A stretch of DNA of 64,000 nucleotides from Alisma plantago-aquatica. Taxonomy: Eukaryota > Streptophyta > Magnoliopsida > Alismatales > Alismataceae. The stretch covers positions 345,212,457-345,276,456 of the forward strand of contig OY856412.1 of NCBI GenBank assembly GCA_963693085.1, given 5' to 3'. A model generated the notes under the pieces. It was given only the letters and a program-made list of their open reading frames with translations, was not told the origin of the DNA and did no database searches. The position numbers and the translations under genes were made by a program. Within the stretch, counting starts at the first letter, position 1, and each line of letters begins with the position of its first letter. This document shows, piece by piece, positions 10,038 through 20,543 of the stretch.

Positions 10038-11449
10038 TGTAACATCCCTGGCCTGGGTTATGTGTTAACCCTAGATTATTTGCCTAATAAGGTTGAGTAG
10101 ATACTTAATCTTATCTTGTGAAAAGTAATTAGGGCTCATGAGGTTCAATTTTGGTCCTGTTTGAACAATGTTGAAACATTGTTTTGTTAATTTTGGACTA
10201 AAGTGCAAATTACCCAAGTTGAGGGGTTAACTTGCAAATTTCACATGATAAAATGTTCCTCTGTCGTTGAGACATTGTAAGAATGAATTTGATGTAGTGG
10301 TATGGTTTCCACAAGCTTGGGCACTAAGATAAAGCTTGTAGAGCAATCCTTGTGCATTAAAACCTAGTTTTGGTGTAATTTGTAATTTACCCAAAACCTA
10401 GGGTGTAATTTGTTATTTATCAATTAAATAAGGTCCCTAAAGTTTATTGGCATCATGTGGAGACAATAAAATGAGAGGGGCGCCTCATTTGAATTAAGTT
10501 GGAGGAGAGAGAATCTTGATATTAAAATTATCAAGATTTAAGCCTAAGTGAAACCCTAATTCAATTTAGTGCAAAAATAAATATATTCATTGAAGGTCTT
10601 TCAACCAAAATTAAAATGGTGGAATTCAGATGTGTGTGGACGTCCTTGAGATTTGAAAGGACCGAAAATATCCTAAGGAGGTGAAATTCCACTCACCTTA
10701 TTATAAGGAAAAAAATTTCCACTCAAAAATATATATTCATATTATAATGGATTAAGGTGCTTAATTTCTTTTCCCTTGCTCCATGGATAATGGAAGGGAG
10801 CTCGGTGGGATTGAGTTTCCTTTGCATGCAATAAAACCAATGAGGAAGTGGTGGCAAAATTTGTGGAATTAATTGATTTTTATAAAACAATTTTCTCTTT
10901 AATCAATTTTCTTATAAAAGAGCCTTTTCCAACAAAACTAAGGATCTTTTCGGATTCCTTTGTTCTCCTTGCTGGAAAAATCGACCAAGATATATAAGAA
11001 CAGCAGGAAGGACTCCCCCAACCTGTTGGTAAGACTTTTACCTTTGTTCTTCTTGATTTCATGGTGAAAATCACAAAACAATGTATGATTCCTTCATTTC
11101 TTCACTTCATCTTCAACCCTAGCCGATCCTTTCACTCCAAAAGCTTGAGAAACGACCTTGGGAGGTTGCTAGAGCTTCAAACACCATTAGAGCCATGGAG
11201 ATTGGAGTAGGAGATCAGATTTTGAGGCGGGTTTTATAACTTGAACCCTTAATATTATTATTTCAATCCATTCTTCAATAATTGTTGAATATTTTCTTCT
11301 ATTTGGTACTCTTGTGATTCATTGCTGAAATTCCCATGAAAAATGGCTGTTGTTCTTGTATGCACGAAGGAAGAAGATGATGACATCATCTTAGATGCTT
11401 ATCCAAAGAAAATCTCAGTCCAAATGGTTTCCATCAGTTGCTCAAATGG

Positions 11450-12800
11450 TTTCCCAAACCGTTTGCGAGCAAACGGTTTCAAACCGTTTGAGAGGAAACG
11501 GTTTCACCATACCGCATGAGGGCAAACAGTTTCAAACCATTCGGAGGTGTTGACCAGGGTTGGCTGTTTGGAGATTTGTTGACAATAATGTTGGTTATTG
11601 ACCCACTAATTATAATTGATTAGTTTCAATTGGTTCATGAGTTGAAGGATAATCAATCACCAAACCCTAATCAGGTTAAGTGCTGATTTCTAAATTGATT
11701 GAGTTAGAACTTTGGGTTGATTGACCCAAACGGTTTCAAAATCGTTTGGGAATCACCCAAACGGTCTCAAGACCGTTAGTAGGTCAACCAAGATCGTTTG
11801 GAGGTCTAGGGTTGAGTATTGGGTATCTGAAGGTCCAAGGATTTGATATAAACTATTTGAAGGTCCAAGGATATGATATAAACCCTAATCAGCTAAGTGC
11901 TGATTTTGCAACTGAATAAGTTGATGTTTTGGGTTGATTGACCCAAACGGTTTCAAAACCATTTGGGAATCACCCAAACGGTCTCAAGACCATTTTAGGG
12001 TCAACCAAAACCGTTAGGAGGTCTAGGGTTGAGAATGTTTGGGTATTTGATGATCCAAAGATACCAAATTGAATTGCAATCAATTGATGATTTGATGATC
12101 ATTCCAATGATCCAAACCCTAATTGGATGACATGGATTTTGATGTTAGAATGGGAAACCGGTCTCAATACTGTTTGGAGATCATGCAAACGACCTCAAGA
12201 CCGTTTGGGGGTCATTCAAGACCGTTTGAGGTCCGGTCTTATCATATAATGATGATGGTTCATTGATTTCAATTGAATTGGTTTCACAATGTTAACCATT
12301 AATGGTTCCCTAGTTCCAAAACACTAAGTGATGATTTCTTGACTATCAACCCTAGTTAAATTGGGTTCAAAACCCTAAATTAAGGTATAATTGAATGGTG
12401 ATTCAGTGGTTCCATGGATGAATACTATAGTGGTCCACTTGATAGTTGGTTCATGGATTTGAACCTTGAATTGATTAAGTGTTGAGGCCCTTTTTGGTCC
12501 ATTCGGTTTTGAGAGGGTTTGGACCAAATGGTCTTAAGACCGTTTGAGTCCAAACGGTCTCAAGACCATTTGGGACCAAATGGCCTCAAGACTGTTTGGG
12601 ACCAAACGGTCTCAAACCATTTGGAGCCTCAAATTCATTCGGTTTCAAGATGTGTTGTCTAAACGGTTTCAAGAACTAACTTTGTGGAACGATTTCAAAC
12701 CGTTTGAACTTAATTGGTCAAGACCATTTGAGGTCTAAGTGACTAAGACCGTTTGAGGTCTAAGTGACTAAGACCTTTTGAAGTTCAAATTGGTTAAACC
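11450..12800 (+). repeat. Dispersed palindromic motif CAAACGGTYTYRARACCGTTTG in the LTR
   Basis: At least fifteen copies, many near-perfect 22-24-base palindromes such as CCAAACGGTCTCAAGACCG followed by TTTGG, are spaced irregularly. Some lie in a larger ~205-bp tandem repeat (for example 11725-11930 and 11935 onward). Many variants read ATGGT instead of ACGGT, as expected from loss of CpG. Similar clusters lie at 51240-52560, 30060-30350, 33660-33850 and 46960-47530. Confidence 0.85.
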
Positions 12801-13109
12801 ATTTGGATATCTAATATGATCAAAGGTCAATTAGATAATTGATTATTAATGATGTAAACCAAAGATGATTATGAAGGTTAACCCTAACTATGTGTACTTA
12901 AGTGAAGTGTTAACCTAGATCAATCTTGGAGTAATTAACATCCTAGAGAGGATGATAGGAAGGGAGAATGAGAGAGATGATTGTTTATATAATAAGCACT
13001 AATTCTCTCATTATGAAACAATGTGTAATCAAGGTATGATCCATAATATGAGATCATGAAATCTTCATTGAAACGATTGATGTACCTTGACCCTATTTTA
13101 GAGCAAAGT

Positions 13110-13460
13110 TATGTGAAACCCTAATTTTGGGCAAATCTCAGTGAAATAATAATCTAGGGTGGTGATTTAACCCTAACTTAGTGTAACAAAGTAAGAAACC
13201 CTAATTTAATGGGAATTGTACATCCTAACCCTAATTTGGGTATGAGGTAAGAGAAACCCTACTTGGATGTGAATGGTAAACCTTAATCCCTAAAATTAGG
13301 TAAAAGTGCATGAAACCCTAATATAGGGTAGTGCTACTAATTCTAGGTGAAGTCGTATCACTAGGTGATGTGTTGTGAAATCCTAATTTCACATAATACT
13401 AGGTGAAACCCTGATATAGAATGATGTTATTTGAAACTCTAATGAAGAGTGAGCCTAGGT
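13110..13460 (+). promoter_or_regulatory. Cluster of telo-box-like AAACCCTAA motifs in the LTR
   Basis: GAAACCCTAAT or close variants occur repeatedly (about 13117, 13196, 13253, 13311 and 13406), interleaved with TTAACCCTAA and GGTGAAACCC. AAACCCTAA is the plant telo-box, a known promoter element bound by telomere-repeat-binding proteins. The same cluster is in the LTR at 52880-53220 and, inverted, at 29340-29700 and 33000-33240. Whether it acts here is inference. Confidence 0.5.
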
Positions 13461-14154
13461 GAAATCCATATATATGTGAGATGCTAAGTGAACCTCAAAT
13501 TATAATTGTGGAAATCCTATTTCTATTAATAGAATAGTGATTCATGTATTGACAAATGTAATACCTAGAGGGGTTGATAATGGATATACTCACATTAATA
13601 GTTCCTGACTCAAGGGTGAGTCCATATCATTGGCAATGGTTGTATTTTCTAAATAGATGAACTATGACCAATTCATTGCATGATGAATGTGATGATCTAG
13701 TGCATAAAGTATTAGGAGGGGGAATACCCTAATACAAGTTAAGTGGATTAACTCAAGTAAGATGAAGGTGTTGAGGGAAGTGATACTTAAAAATATGATA
13801 GATACCACATCCAACACCCCAATTCTGATATACCTTGATATGTTATAATTCCATTATAATTGGAATGGATGACACATGAAATGTGTCATGTCAATTGTTA
13901 CATTAAGATATAATGAACCTGGATGAATGTAGGCTAACATGCCTTATGAAAAGGTTAATCCAAATCAATATACTATGATACAATCATATTCTGATAAATA
14001 TGAGAGAGAAACTCATACTTCGTGTTGATAATACATTCAATGATGAATGATGAGAATGATTAAGTATGTTTGAATACTTATGATATAAATATTAGCTTCT
14101 AGCTGTGGGGAGCAATAAAATAGGGCTGATCATTAATAATATGATCTTAAGAAC

Positions 14155-14340
14155 CCAAGTGGCTATTTATGGAAAACCCTAATGGAGGGTGCTGATATAA
14201 AAGAGATACCGTGAACCCTAAAGAAGGAATAGTGTTATTACTTAGTGTTGTATGGTTTTGATATGAAAGATAAACCATGAACCCTAAAGAGGGAATAGTG
14301 ATATTACTTAGTGTTGCATGATACTGATAAAAATTCATTA
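14155..14340 (+). repeat. Two- to three-copy tandem repeat around GAACCCTAAAG
   Basis: The block GAACCCTAAAGRGGGAATAG, followed by TATTACTTAGTGTTG, is repeated with a period of about 68 bases, with a partial copy upstream. The same arrangement is in the right LTR at about 53950-54110. The short open frames on the other strand come from this repeat. Confidence 0.75.
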
Positions 14341-15004
14341 TAATTTTTTATCATGAATACTAATCATGTAGGGATGATGAGACGAGGAGTATAGCCAGGT
14401 ATGGGCTATGATTTGTTTGTTGAGAATGTTTTATAAGCCTTGATATGATTTATGTAGTAAGACTCATTGAGCTTTGTGTACTATGTGTAATACATTGTGT
14501 AGCAAGAATCATGATTTCCTTGGTTAGATGATCTGAAGGTATTAAGTTACCTAATAAGTGGTAATTAGTATCCTATGCTGAGATGTGGGTTCAAATACCC
14601 AGATGCTATAATCATGATGATGAACTTGTTAAGAAGTGGAAATTGTACTTGGTGAGTTGAGGGATTAAGATCCCAACACTTTGTGAAAAGAGTACGGCTA
14701 CATGCCATGACTCCACAATGACAATGCCAGGCATTAAATATATAATTTAAGCATGATGAGAGTTAATGCTATGGTAATGATTCTATAGTGAATAAATGTT
14801 ATACATGTTCTTCATATTCCTTAATGTATAAAGTGACATGTTGCTCTTTCAAGTTATAGCTGCAATGTTTGAGACAAGAATAATATTCTAATTTGTTAGA
14901 CATTGAATTAACTGATGTCAAACAAATATGATTCCTCTGTTCATATTTATCTTCTTAAGCTGCAATAATAATGTTACTAGCGGCCGGATTGTTATATCTC
15001 TCGC

Positions 15005-15031
15005 TGGGGCAATTTATAATTGTCTCACCCC
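15005..15031 (+). promoter_or_regulatory. Conserved LTR stem-loop GGGGCAATT...AATTGTCTCAC
   Basis: GGGGCAATTTATAATTGTCT can fold into a short stem with a small loop. The equivalent element is present in every gypsy LTR here: 936-964, 18344-18364, 28001-28024, 31254-31280, 34824-34850, 43558-43585 and 54777-54802. It lies about 470-500 bases before the LTR end, upstream of the box TCTCAGGTGGAG. Its conservation among diverged LTR families suggests a functional element near the transcript start or the R region. Confidence 0.55.
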
Positions 15032-15508
15032 CATGGGAACTACATTTTTAGGTTGTCGCGGATGAGGAGACATGAATCCTTCAGTAAGAGAAGGACAACA
15101 ACAACAGTAGCAGGGACAACAGTGAAGTCTCAGGTGGAGACACTGGCTGTTATGCCATGTATAGATGTAGATAGAGTCCTACATGTTGTCTTTGTACTCT
15201 CAGGTCCTTCAGAGTAGTAGTAGTAGTGCTTTCGAGATTTTGGCTCAATGCCTCAATATTTTCATAATTCCTGTGCTTAGTTTATCAGGACAGTTGATCC
15301 TTGTAATTCACAGAAAGAGATGATACAAGATATGTACTTTTGAAAACAGAATGTAAATGTGTTGTTTTGTTCTATGTGAGAAAGTTTTCATTTGATGGAC
15401 CTCTTGGTAAAAAGGTTTTAATGTTTAGTGATTTTCGGTAATCCACTACTTAAAGAATGCTTCCGCATTAATTATTTATGTTTTTATGAGTTGTATGCCA
15501 CAATTAAG

Positions 15509-15520
15509 TGGTATCAAAGA
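15509..15520 (+). other. Primer-binding site after the left LTR
   Basis: TGGTATCAAAGA matches the first eight bases of the canonical initiator-Met site TGGTATCAGAGC and then deviates. It lies six bases after the LTR end at 15502 and identifies this LTR as a 5' LTR on the plus strand. Confidence 0.75.
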
Positions 15521-15635
15521 TCTATGTTCGCTGAGTCTACAAAGACATAGGACTAAGGTTGTAGAGTCTGTTCTAAGTGTCCTCTAGTTTATCTGATAAT
15601 ATCTTCTGCTCACATAGGAGAAGAAGAACTTGAAG

Positions 15636-16786
15636 ATGTCTGGACCACATGAAGAACATGTTGCTGAGGGCAGCACTGCTACACCAGGAGGAGGTGCAAG
15701 AGACTAGAACAGGGAAGGGCATGTACCTGAAAAACCCCAGATTGACCCAACTGTGATAGAAAACCCAACCCTCCATGCTCTATTTGAGAAATTCCTGATA
15801 GCCATGATACATATGGCAGACAGGATGCCACCACCTGCACCTAGGGCACCAACCATCATGAGGGTTATGGAGCCAGCAAGACTTTTGAGAGACTTCACTG
15901 GGTTGGAGCCATAGATTATGCTGGTACATCTGATCCAGCATATGCTGATCTGTGGCTGATAATGCTGGAAAAGGATTTCAAGATCCTTGATATTCCTGAA
16001 GCTGTAAAGGTAAGACATGCTGTGTACCTCCTAAAAGGGAGTGCTGGTCATTGGTGGATGATAGAGGAAGATAAGAGACCATGTGAAGAAATTGGATGGG
16101 GGATATTTTGATGAGAGTTCGTCAGTAGATAGTTCCCTAAAACGTATCTAGATGAAAAGATCTCTCAATTTGAGAGGATCAAACACGGACAGATGAACGT
16201 TAGCGAATATGAAGCTAAGTTCGTGGAGCTGTTGCGGTTTTGTCCGTATATGGCAGTTAATGATGAGGAAAGAATCCGACGTTTTGAGAAGGGGTTGAAC
16301 GCTGAACTAACCACTCATGTGTTTGCTTTAGAGAACAATGAGAGGTTTGCCACCTTTGTGGAGTCGGTAAGGAGAATAGAGAGGTCTTAAATCGAGAAAT
16401 GAGAGACTAGTGGCAAGAAGGTGTACACTCAGTCTCAAGGACAAAGATCCGAAAGTTTTAAGAAACTGAGAGTTTTTGCACCAGCAACATCACCGAGATT
16501 CCATGCCCAGATGAAATGGACATCAAGTACGAGTAGGGGTAGTAGTAATGTTCCAAGTCGAGCCTCCGACATAGCATCAACCTCGATGACTGGATGTCAA
16601 AGAAATTTTGCACCCATGATCTGTTACCAATGTAGACAATCGGTACATCTGGCAAAGGATTGTCCATACAGGAATTCGATGATGACTCAACCTCAGGGTC
16701 AGAGTCAGAAAGGCACACAAAGGAGGCAATTTTCTAGTAACAATAGAGGACGTGGACAGACGTCCCAAACAGGTCAGATGAAATAG
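15636..16786 (+). pseudogene. Ty3/gypsy gag (Tekay-like), broken
   Basis: It starts MSGPHEEHVAEGSTATPGGGA, close to the Tekay gag start at 42925 (MSGNHEELVAEYSDAAS). The capsid region follows: DLWLIMLEKDFKILDIPEA, GSAGHWWMIEEDKR, SQFERIKHGQMNVSEYEAKF and ELLRFCPYMA...RFEKGLNAEL. The zinc knuckle CYQCRQSVHLAKDC (about 16621-16662) is intact as CX2CX4HX4C. There is a frameshift near 15860, and stops lie near 15703, 16110-16115, 16387 and 16400. After 16786 no protease follows; the coding part ends in a stop and unrelated sequence. Confidence 0.8.
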
Positions 16787-16999
16787 TCTCATTTTGATAT
16801 TTCATATCATGATTCTATGTGCTAAAAATAAGAAAGTAGTTGTTTTTTAACCTCCTTTGACTAGTCCTATAAGGACACAAGGAAGATGAGAATCTACATT
16901 TTACTCAGTATTTCCTTAAAATGCTTTATAATCTCTCTTATCTGTGTAATGAAAGATGAGATATATAAGGGATGCTCGAAGAAAATCAAGGAATGGAGA
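16787..16999 (+). other. Unassigned spacer between gag and a partial LTR
   Basis: About 210 bases of AT-rich sequence with no recognisable protease text. The breakpoint between the outer element's gag and the next LTR fragment must lie in this interval or near 17000. Confidence 0.4.
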
Positions 17000-18842
17000 A
17001 TCCTGTGTGTATAATGTAACAATTTAATGAGTTTGATATACCATGACAAGCATAGGCTAATATACCTTGAGAATAAGGGTAAGCCAAACTAATGAGTATG
17101 ATGTAATCATACCATGATAAGGATGAGGAATGAACTCATACCTTGTACTGCGAATCATTTAATGATAAATGTTAAGAGTAACGAACATGCCTGAATTCTA
17201 AAGATGTGTAATGGCCTTATGAGCCATATGCTTAGATGTTGCCTAGTGAGAGGTGACAAGGTGTTTTATGGGCCTTATGAGCTATGAGGATGGTTGTTGC
17301 CCAGTGAGAGGTAACAAAATCTTTTAAAGGTTATACATGATTAGCATAGTCTAATACCTGGAATAACAACTGCACCTGATTGGTTAAATCCCAATACCTG
17401 GAATGATGTCACAAGATTGACATAGTACAATACCTGGAATAATATCACAGGATTGATATAGGTCAATACCTGGAATAGATGTACATGATTAGCATAGTCT
17501 AATACCTGGAATAACAACTGCACAAGAATGGTTAAATCCCAATACCTGGAATAATGTCACATGATTGACATAGTTCAATACCTAGAATGATAACACATGA
17601 TTGGTAATAACCCAATACCTGGAATTGTAATAACCCAATACCTGTAATGATAACACATGATTGGTAATAACCCAATACCTGGAATAATAACACAAGATTG
17701 GTTAAATCCCAATACCTGGAATAATGTCACAGGATTGACATAGTTCAATACCTGGAATGCTAACACAAGATTGGTAATAACCCAATATCTGGAATGATAA
17801 CACAGGATTGGTAATAACCCAATACCTAGAATAATAACACAAGATTGGTAATAACCCAATACCTGGAATAGTTGCCCAAGATTGACATAGTTCAATACTT
17901 GGAATGGATACACAGGAATAATACAAGTGTAATGCTTGTAGTAGTTGCACATGATTGATGTAATCTAATGCCTGAAATATTTATAAAGGATTGGTATAGA
18001 CCAATGCCTGAATAAGACATGATGATGTACACTCTCATGTCCAATATAACCAAAAATCTGTTTAGCAGATTGGCCAAGGCCAATAAGTTGAATTAAGAAT
18101 GTCTCATGGGTGACATCAAGATAATGAGTGTCACAAGATAAGTTTGACATGATGGTATGATACGAAGGATAAATGATATACATGTTCTTCCTATTCCTTA
18201 TTAAGTGCATAGTTGATCAATTGTTCTATCATAAATAGTTACAATGCTTTAAGATGAGAATGCTTTAAACTGCATAACCTATGTCCAATTTTATATACAT
18301 TATTGCAATAATAATGTTTTGGTGGAGAGTTATATCTCCTGTTGGGACAATTTACAATTCTCTATGTTCCGTGGGATCCAATGTTTTTAGGTGGATGTGG
18401 ACTAGGAGACAGGAAAAATTTAGTAGAGAAAGAAAAACAGCAACATCGAGGACATCAGTAATATCTCAGGTGGAGATACTGCATGTCTAGTCTTATAGTT
18501 AGAAAGTCATATGTGTCGTCTCTGTACTCTCAGGTCCTCGGAGTCAGTAGTCAATGTTTTTTTAATCGATCTGAGTTTTTGGCTTGAAGCCCTGAGGTTT
18601 TTATGATGTCTGTATATAATGTTGAATAGGACAACTGATGTTGTAATCCTCGAGAAGAGATAGTATAGGTTGTGTACTTATGGAACAGAATGTAAATATT
18701 ATACTTTGGATCTTGATGAAAAATATTTATTATGTGTGGATCTCTTTGCAAAAAGTTTTAATTTTTAGTGATTTTTAGCAATCCTCTGCAAATGATTCGC
18801 TTCCGTTTAGTAAATCTCATGTTTTATAAGTTGGATGCCACA
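17000..18842 (+). repeat. Partial gypsy LTR, 3' 1.8 kb, plus strand
   Basis: The right end GCCACA (18842) is followed by a perfect primer site. The left end is not an LTR start: the similarity to the inverted full LTR (30773-32610) fades around 17000. It contains the 37-38-bp minisatellite (17330-17950), the stem-loop (18344-18364), TCTCAGGTGGAG (about 18464) and GTACTCTCAGGTCCT (18524). Compared with the inverted LTR it differs by about 9% in the piece I checked, less than it differs from the LTR at 10038-15502, so it is a distinct subfamily. Confidence 0.75.
17330..17950 (+). repeat. Minisatellite in the LTR, unit about 37-38 bp
   Basis: About 16 imperfect copies share AATACCTGGAATRATRWCAC and GATTGGTAATAACCC or GATTGACATAGTTC. 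Variants with AAATCCC, AATAACCC and CATAGTTC alternate, so there is higher-order structure. The inverted partner is at 31690-32250 with a different order of variants. The minus-strand open frames across it are products of the periodicity. Confidence 0.9.
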
Positions 18843-18848
18843 ATTTAG

Positions 18849-18860
18849 TGGTATCAGAGC
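18849..18860 (+). other. Primer-binding site, perfect initiator tRNA-Met match
   Basis: TGGTATCAGAGC, the canonical 12-base plant initiator-Met site, lies six bases after the LTR end at 18842. Confidence 0.85.
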
Positions 18861-18977
18861 TCTAGGTTTGCTGAGTCTACAGAGACATAGGACTAAGGTA
18901 TCGAGTCTATTCTAAGTGTACTTTAGTGTATCTTATAGTGTCTTCTTCTTATGAAGAAGAAGATATATAACTTAAAG

Positions 18978-20090
18978 ATGCCTGAAGGACATGAAGAATA
19001 CATTGCTGAGAGCAATGTTGCTGCACCAAGAGGAGATGCAAGGGATCAGGTAAGGGAAGAACCAGTGCCTGAAAATCCTCATGTTGATGAAATCATGAGA
19101 GGAAACCCAGATGTTCATAATCTTTTTGGGCAACTCATGACTACAATGAGGTATATAGTAGATCGGATGCCAGCACCGGGACCTAGGGCATCCGTTCCCA
19201 ATGAGGGATATAGGTGTGGTAAGACCTTAGAAAGACTACGTCGTGTAGGAGCCATAGAATATGCTGGAACATCTGACCCAGCAGATGCTGATCTCTGGCT
19301 CACTGAGTTAGAAAAATCCTTTATGATCCTTATTATCCCAGAGGCTGATAAAGTTAAACATGCGGTGTACCTTTTGACAGGTAGTGATGGACATTGGTGG
19401 GCTATAGAAGAAATAAAGAGGAATGATGAAGAGGTTGTATGAGAGGAATTCCATCGAGAATTTGTCAATAAATATTTTTCGAAGACATATTTAGATGAAA
19501 AGATCTCACAGTTTGAGAAAATACGACAGGGAGCCATGTCAATAAGTGAATATGAGGTTACATTCATGGAACTTTTACGATTTTGCCCCCAGATGGCTGC
19601 TACAGAGAAGGAAAAGATTCGACGTTTTGAGAAAGGATTGAATGCTGAGATGTCCATTCCAGCATCTGCCCTAGAAAGTAGGGAGAGGTTTGCCACATTT
19701 TTGGAGTCTATATAGTGGATAGAAAGATCTATGATAAAGAAACATGAGACAAACCTCAAAAGAAAGTCTACACAGTCACATGGATTAATGAGTAGTGGAA
19801 GCAGACAACCAAAATCTTCACCAGTCCAACCACAATATAGTACACCTATGCAGGGGTCATCAAGTTGGGGTCGCGCTTTTCATAAATGTGGACAACTAGG
19901 ACATTTTAGACAATAATGTCCAAGGAGAAACAGTGAGATGACCCAACAGTCAAGGCATAATCTGCAAAACCCACAAGGACCTCACTCCAGTGGAGCAGAT
20001 GGTGGAGGATGAAGACAAGTGTCACAGTTTAGTCCATCTACTTCAGGTAGTAAAGGACAAAGGCAATAACAATAACAACTAAGTCCATGA
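18978..20090 (+). pseudogene. Ty3/gypsy gag (Tekay-like), second copy, broken
   Basis: I chose ATG 18978 (MPEGHEEYIAESN) by analogy with the other gags; an in-frame ATG at 18951 is also possible. Capsid text: FGQLMTTMRYIVDRMPAPGP, RVGAIEYAGTSDPADADLWL, GSDGHWWAIEE, SQFEKIRQGAMSISEYE and RFEKGLNAEM. In the same frame lie stops at about 19440 (TGA), 19713 (TAG) and 19914 (TAA). The knuckle reads FHKCGQLGHFRQ, then the stop at 19914, then CP. The first Cys is Phe and a stop falls just before the last Cys. It ends where an inverted LTR begins at 20097. Confidence 0.8.
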
Positions 20091-20096
20091 CTAAAC

Positions 20097-20543
20097 TGTT
20101 ACGTCCGTCTCTAGAAAAGAGATCAACGAATGCGGAAGAGAATTATTAGCAGCGGAATTACTGAAAATCAAAACATTTTAAAACTTTTTGTAAAGAGAAC
20201 CACAACTGTAAAAATCTTTCATAAATAAAAAAGGTAAGTTGTTTACAAGCTGAATCTTCAATACATCTCTATATTATCTCATCTCGAGAGTCATAACATT
20301 GATTGCCTAGTTAAGCTGTATATGAGCAGTATACAAAATCTTGAGGCATTAAGCCAAAAATCTCAGATCTATATCAAACTATCTACTGACTCCTAGGACC
20401 TGAGAGTACAGAGACGACACATAGGACTTTCTATATACAAGATTTGACAGACAGTGTCTCCACCTGAGGATCACTATTGTCCCTGATGTTGTTGCTGCTG
20501 CTATTGCTCCTCACCCACTGAAGGGTTTCTCATTCTTCGGCAT
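20097..20543 (-). repeat. Inverted gypsy LTR, terminal piece (continues at 27968)
   Basis: Read on the minus strand this is the end of an LTR: the reverse complement of the box GTACTCTCAGGTCCT is at about 20396-20410, TCTCAGGTGGAG text is near 20460, and the end is GTAACA (20097). It is interrupted at 20543 by the non-autonomous element, and its matching continuation, including the stem-loop, is at 27968. No primer site adjoins 20097, so it is a 3' LTR end or a breakpoint. Confidence 0.7.

Larger units (their letters stand above)
10038..15502 (+). repeat. Left 5465-bp LTR of the large gypsy unit
   Basis: It starts TGTAACATCCCTGG, ends GCCACA, and is followed after six bases by a primer site. 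Internal landmarks in order are palindromic CAAACGGT...ACCGTTTG motifs (11450-12800), AAACCCTAA telo-box-like motifs (13110-13460), a two-copy repeat (14160-14330), a stem-loop (15005-15031), TCTCAGGTGGAG (about 15130) and the box GTACTCTCAGGTCCT (15194). The same order is seen at 49875-55268 and, inverted, at 30773-48929. No open frame inside looks coding. Confidence 0.85.

Noticed and set aside
13110..13460. Possible interstitial telomere array
   Set aside because: The AAACCCTAA motifs are separated by unrelated bases of varying length and do not form a CCCTAAA tandem array, so telo-box-like motifs within an LTR is the better description.
15573..16018. Minus-strand frames opposite the gag at 15636
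   Set aside because: Shadows of the plus-strand gag, which has family motifs and an intact zinc knuckle.
17330..17950. CRISPR-like alternation of repeat and spacer
   Set aside because: Both halves of each unit repeat with variation and there are no unique spacers. Plant LTR context. It is a minisatellite.
17341..18210. Minus-strand frames with repeated VLNYVNLVTLFQVLG-type text (and plus-strand equivalents at 31436-32250)
   Set aside because: Created by the 37-38-bp minisatellite, whose period leaves several frames open. Not a repeat protein.
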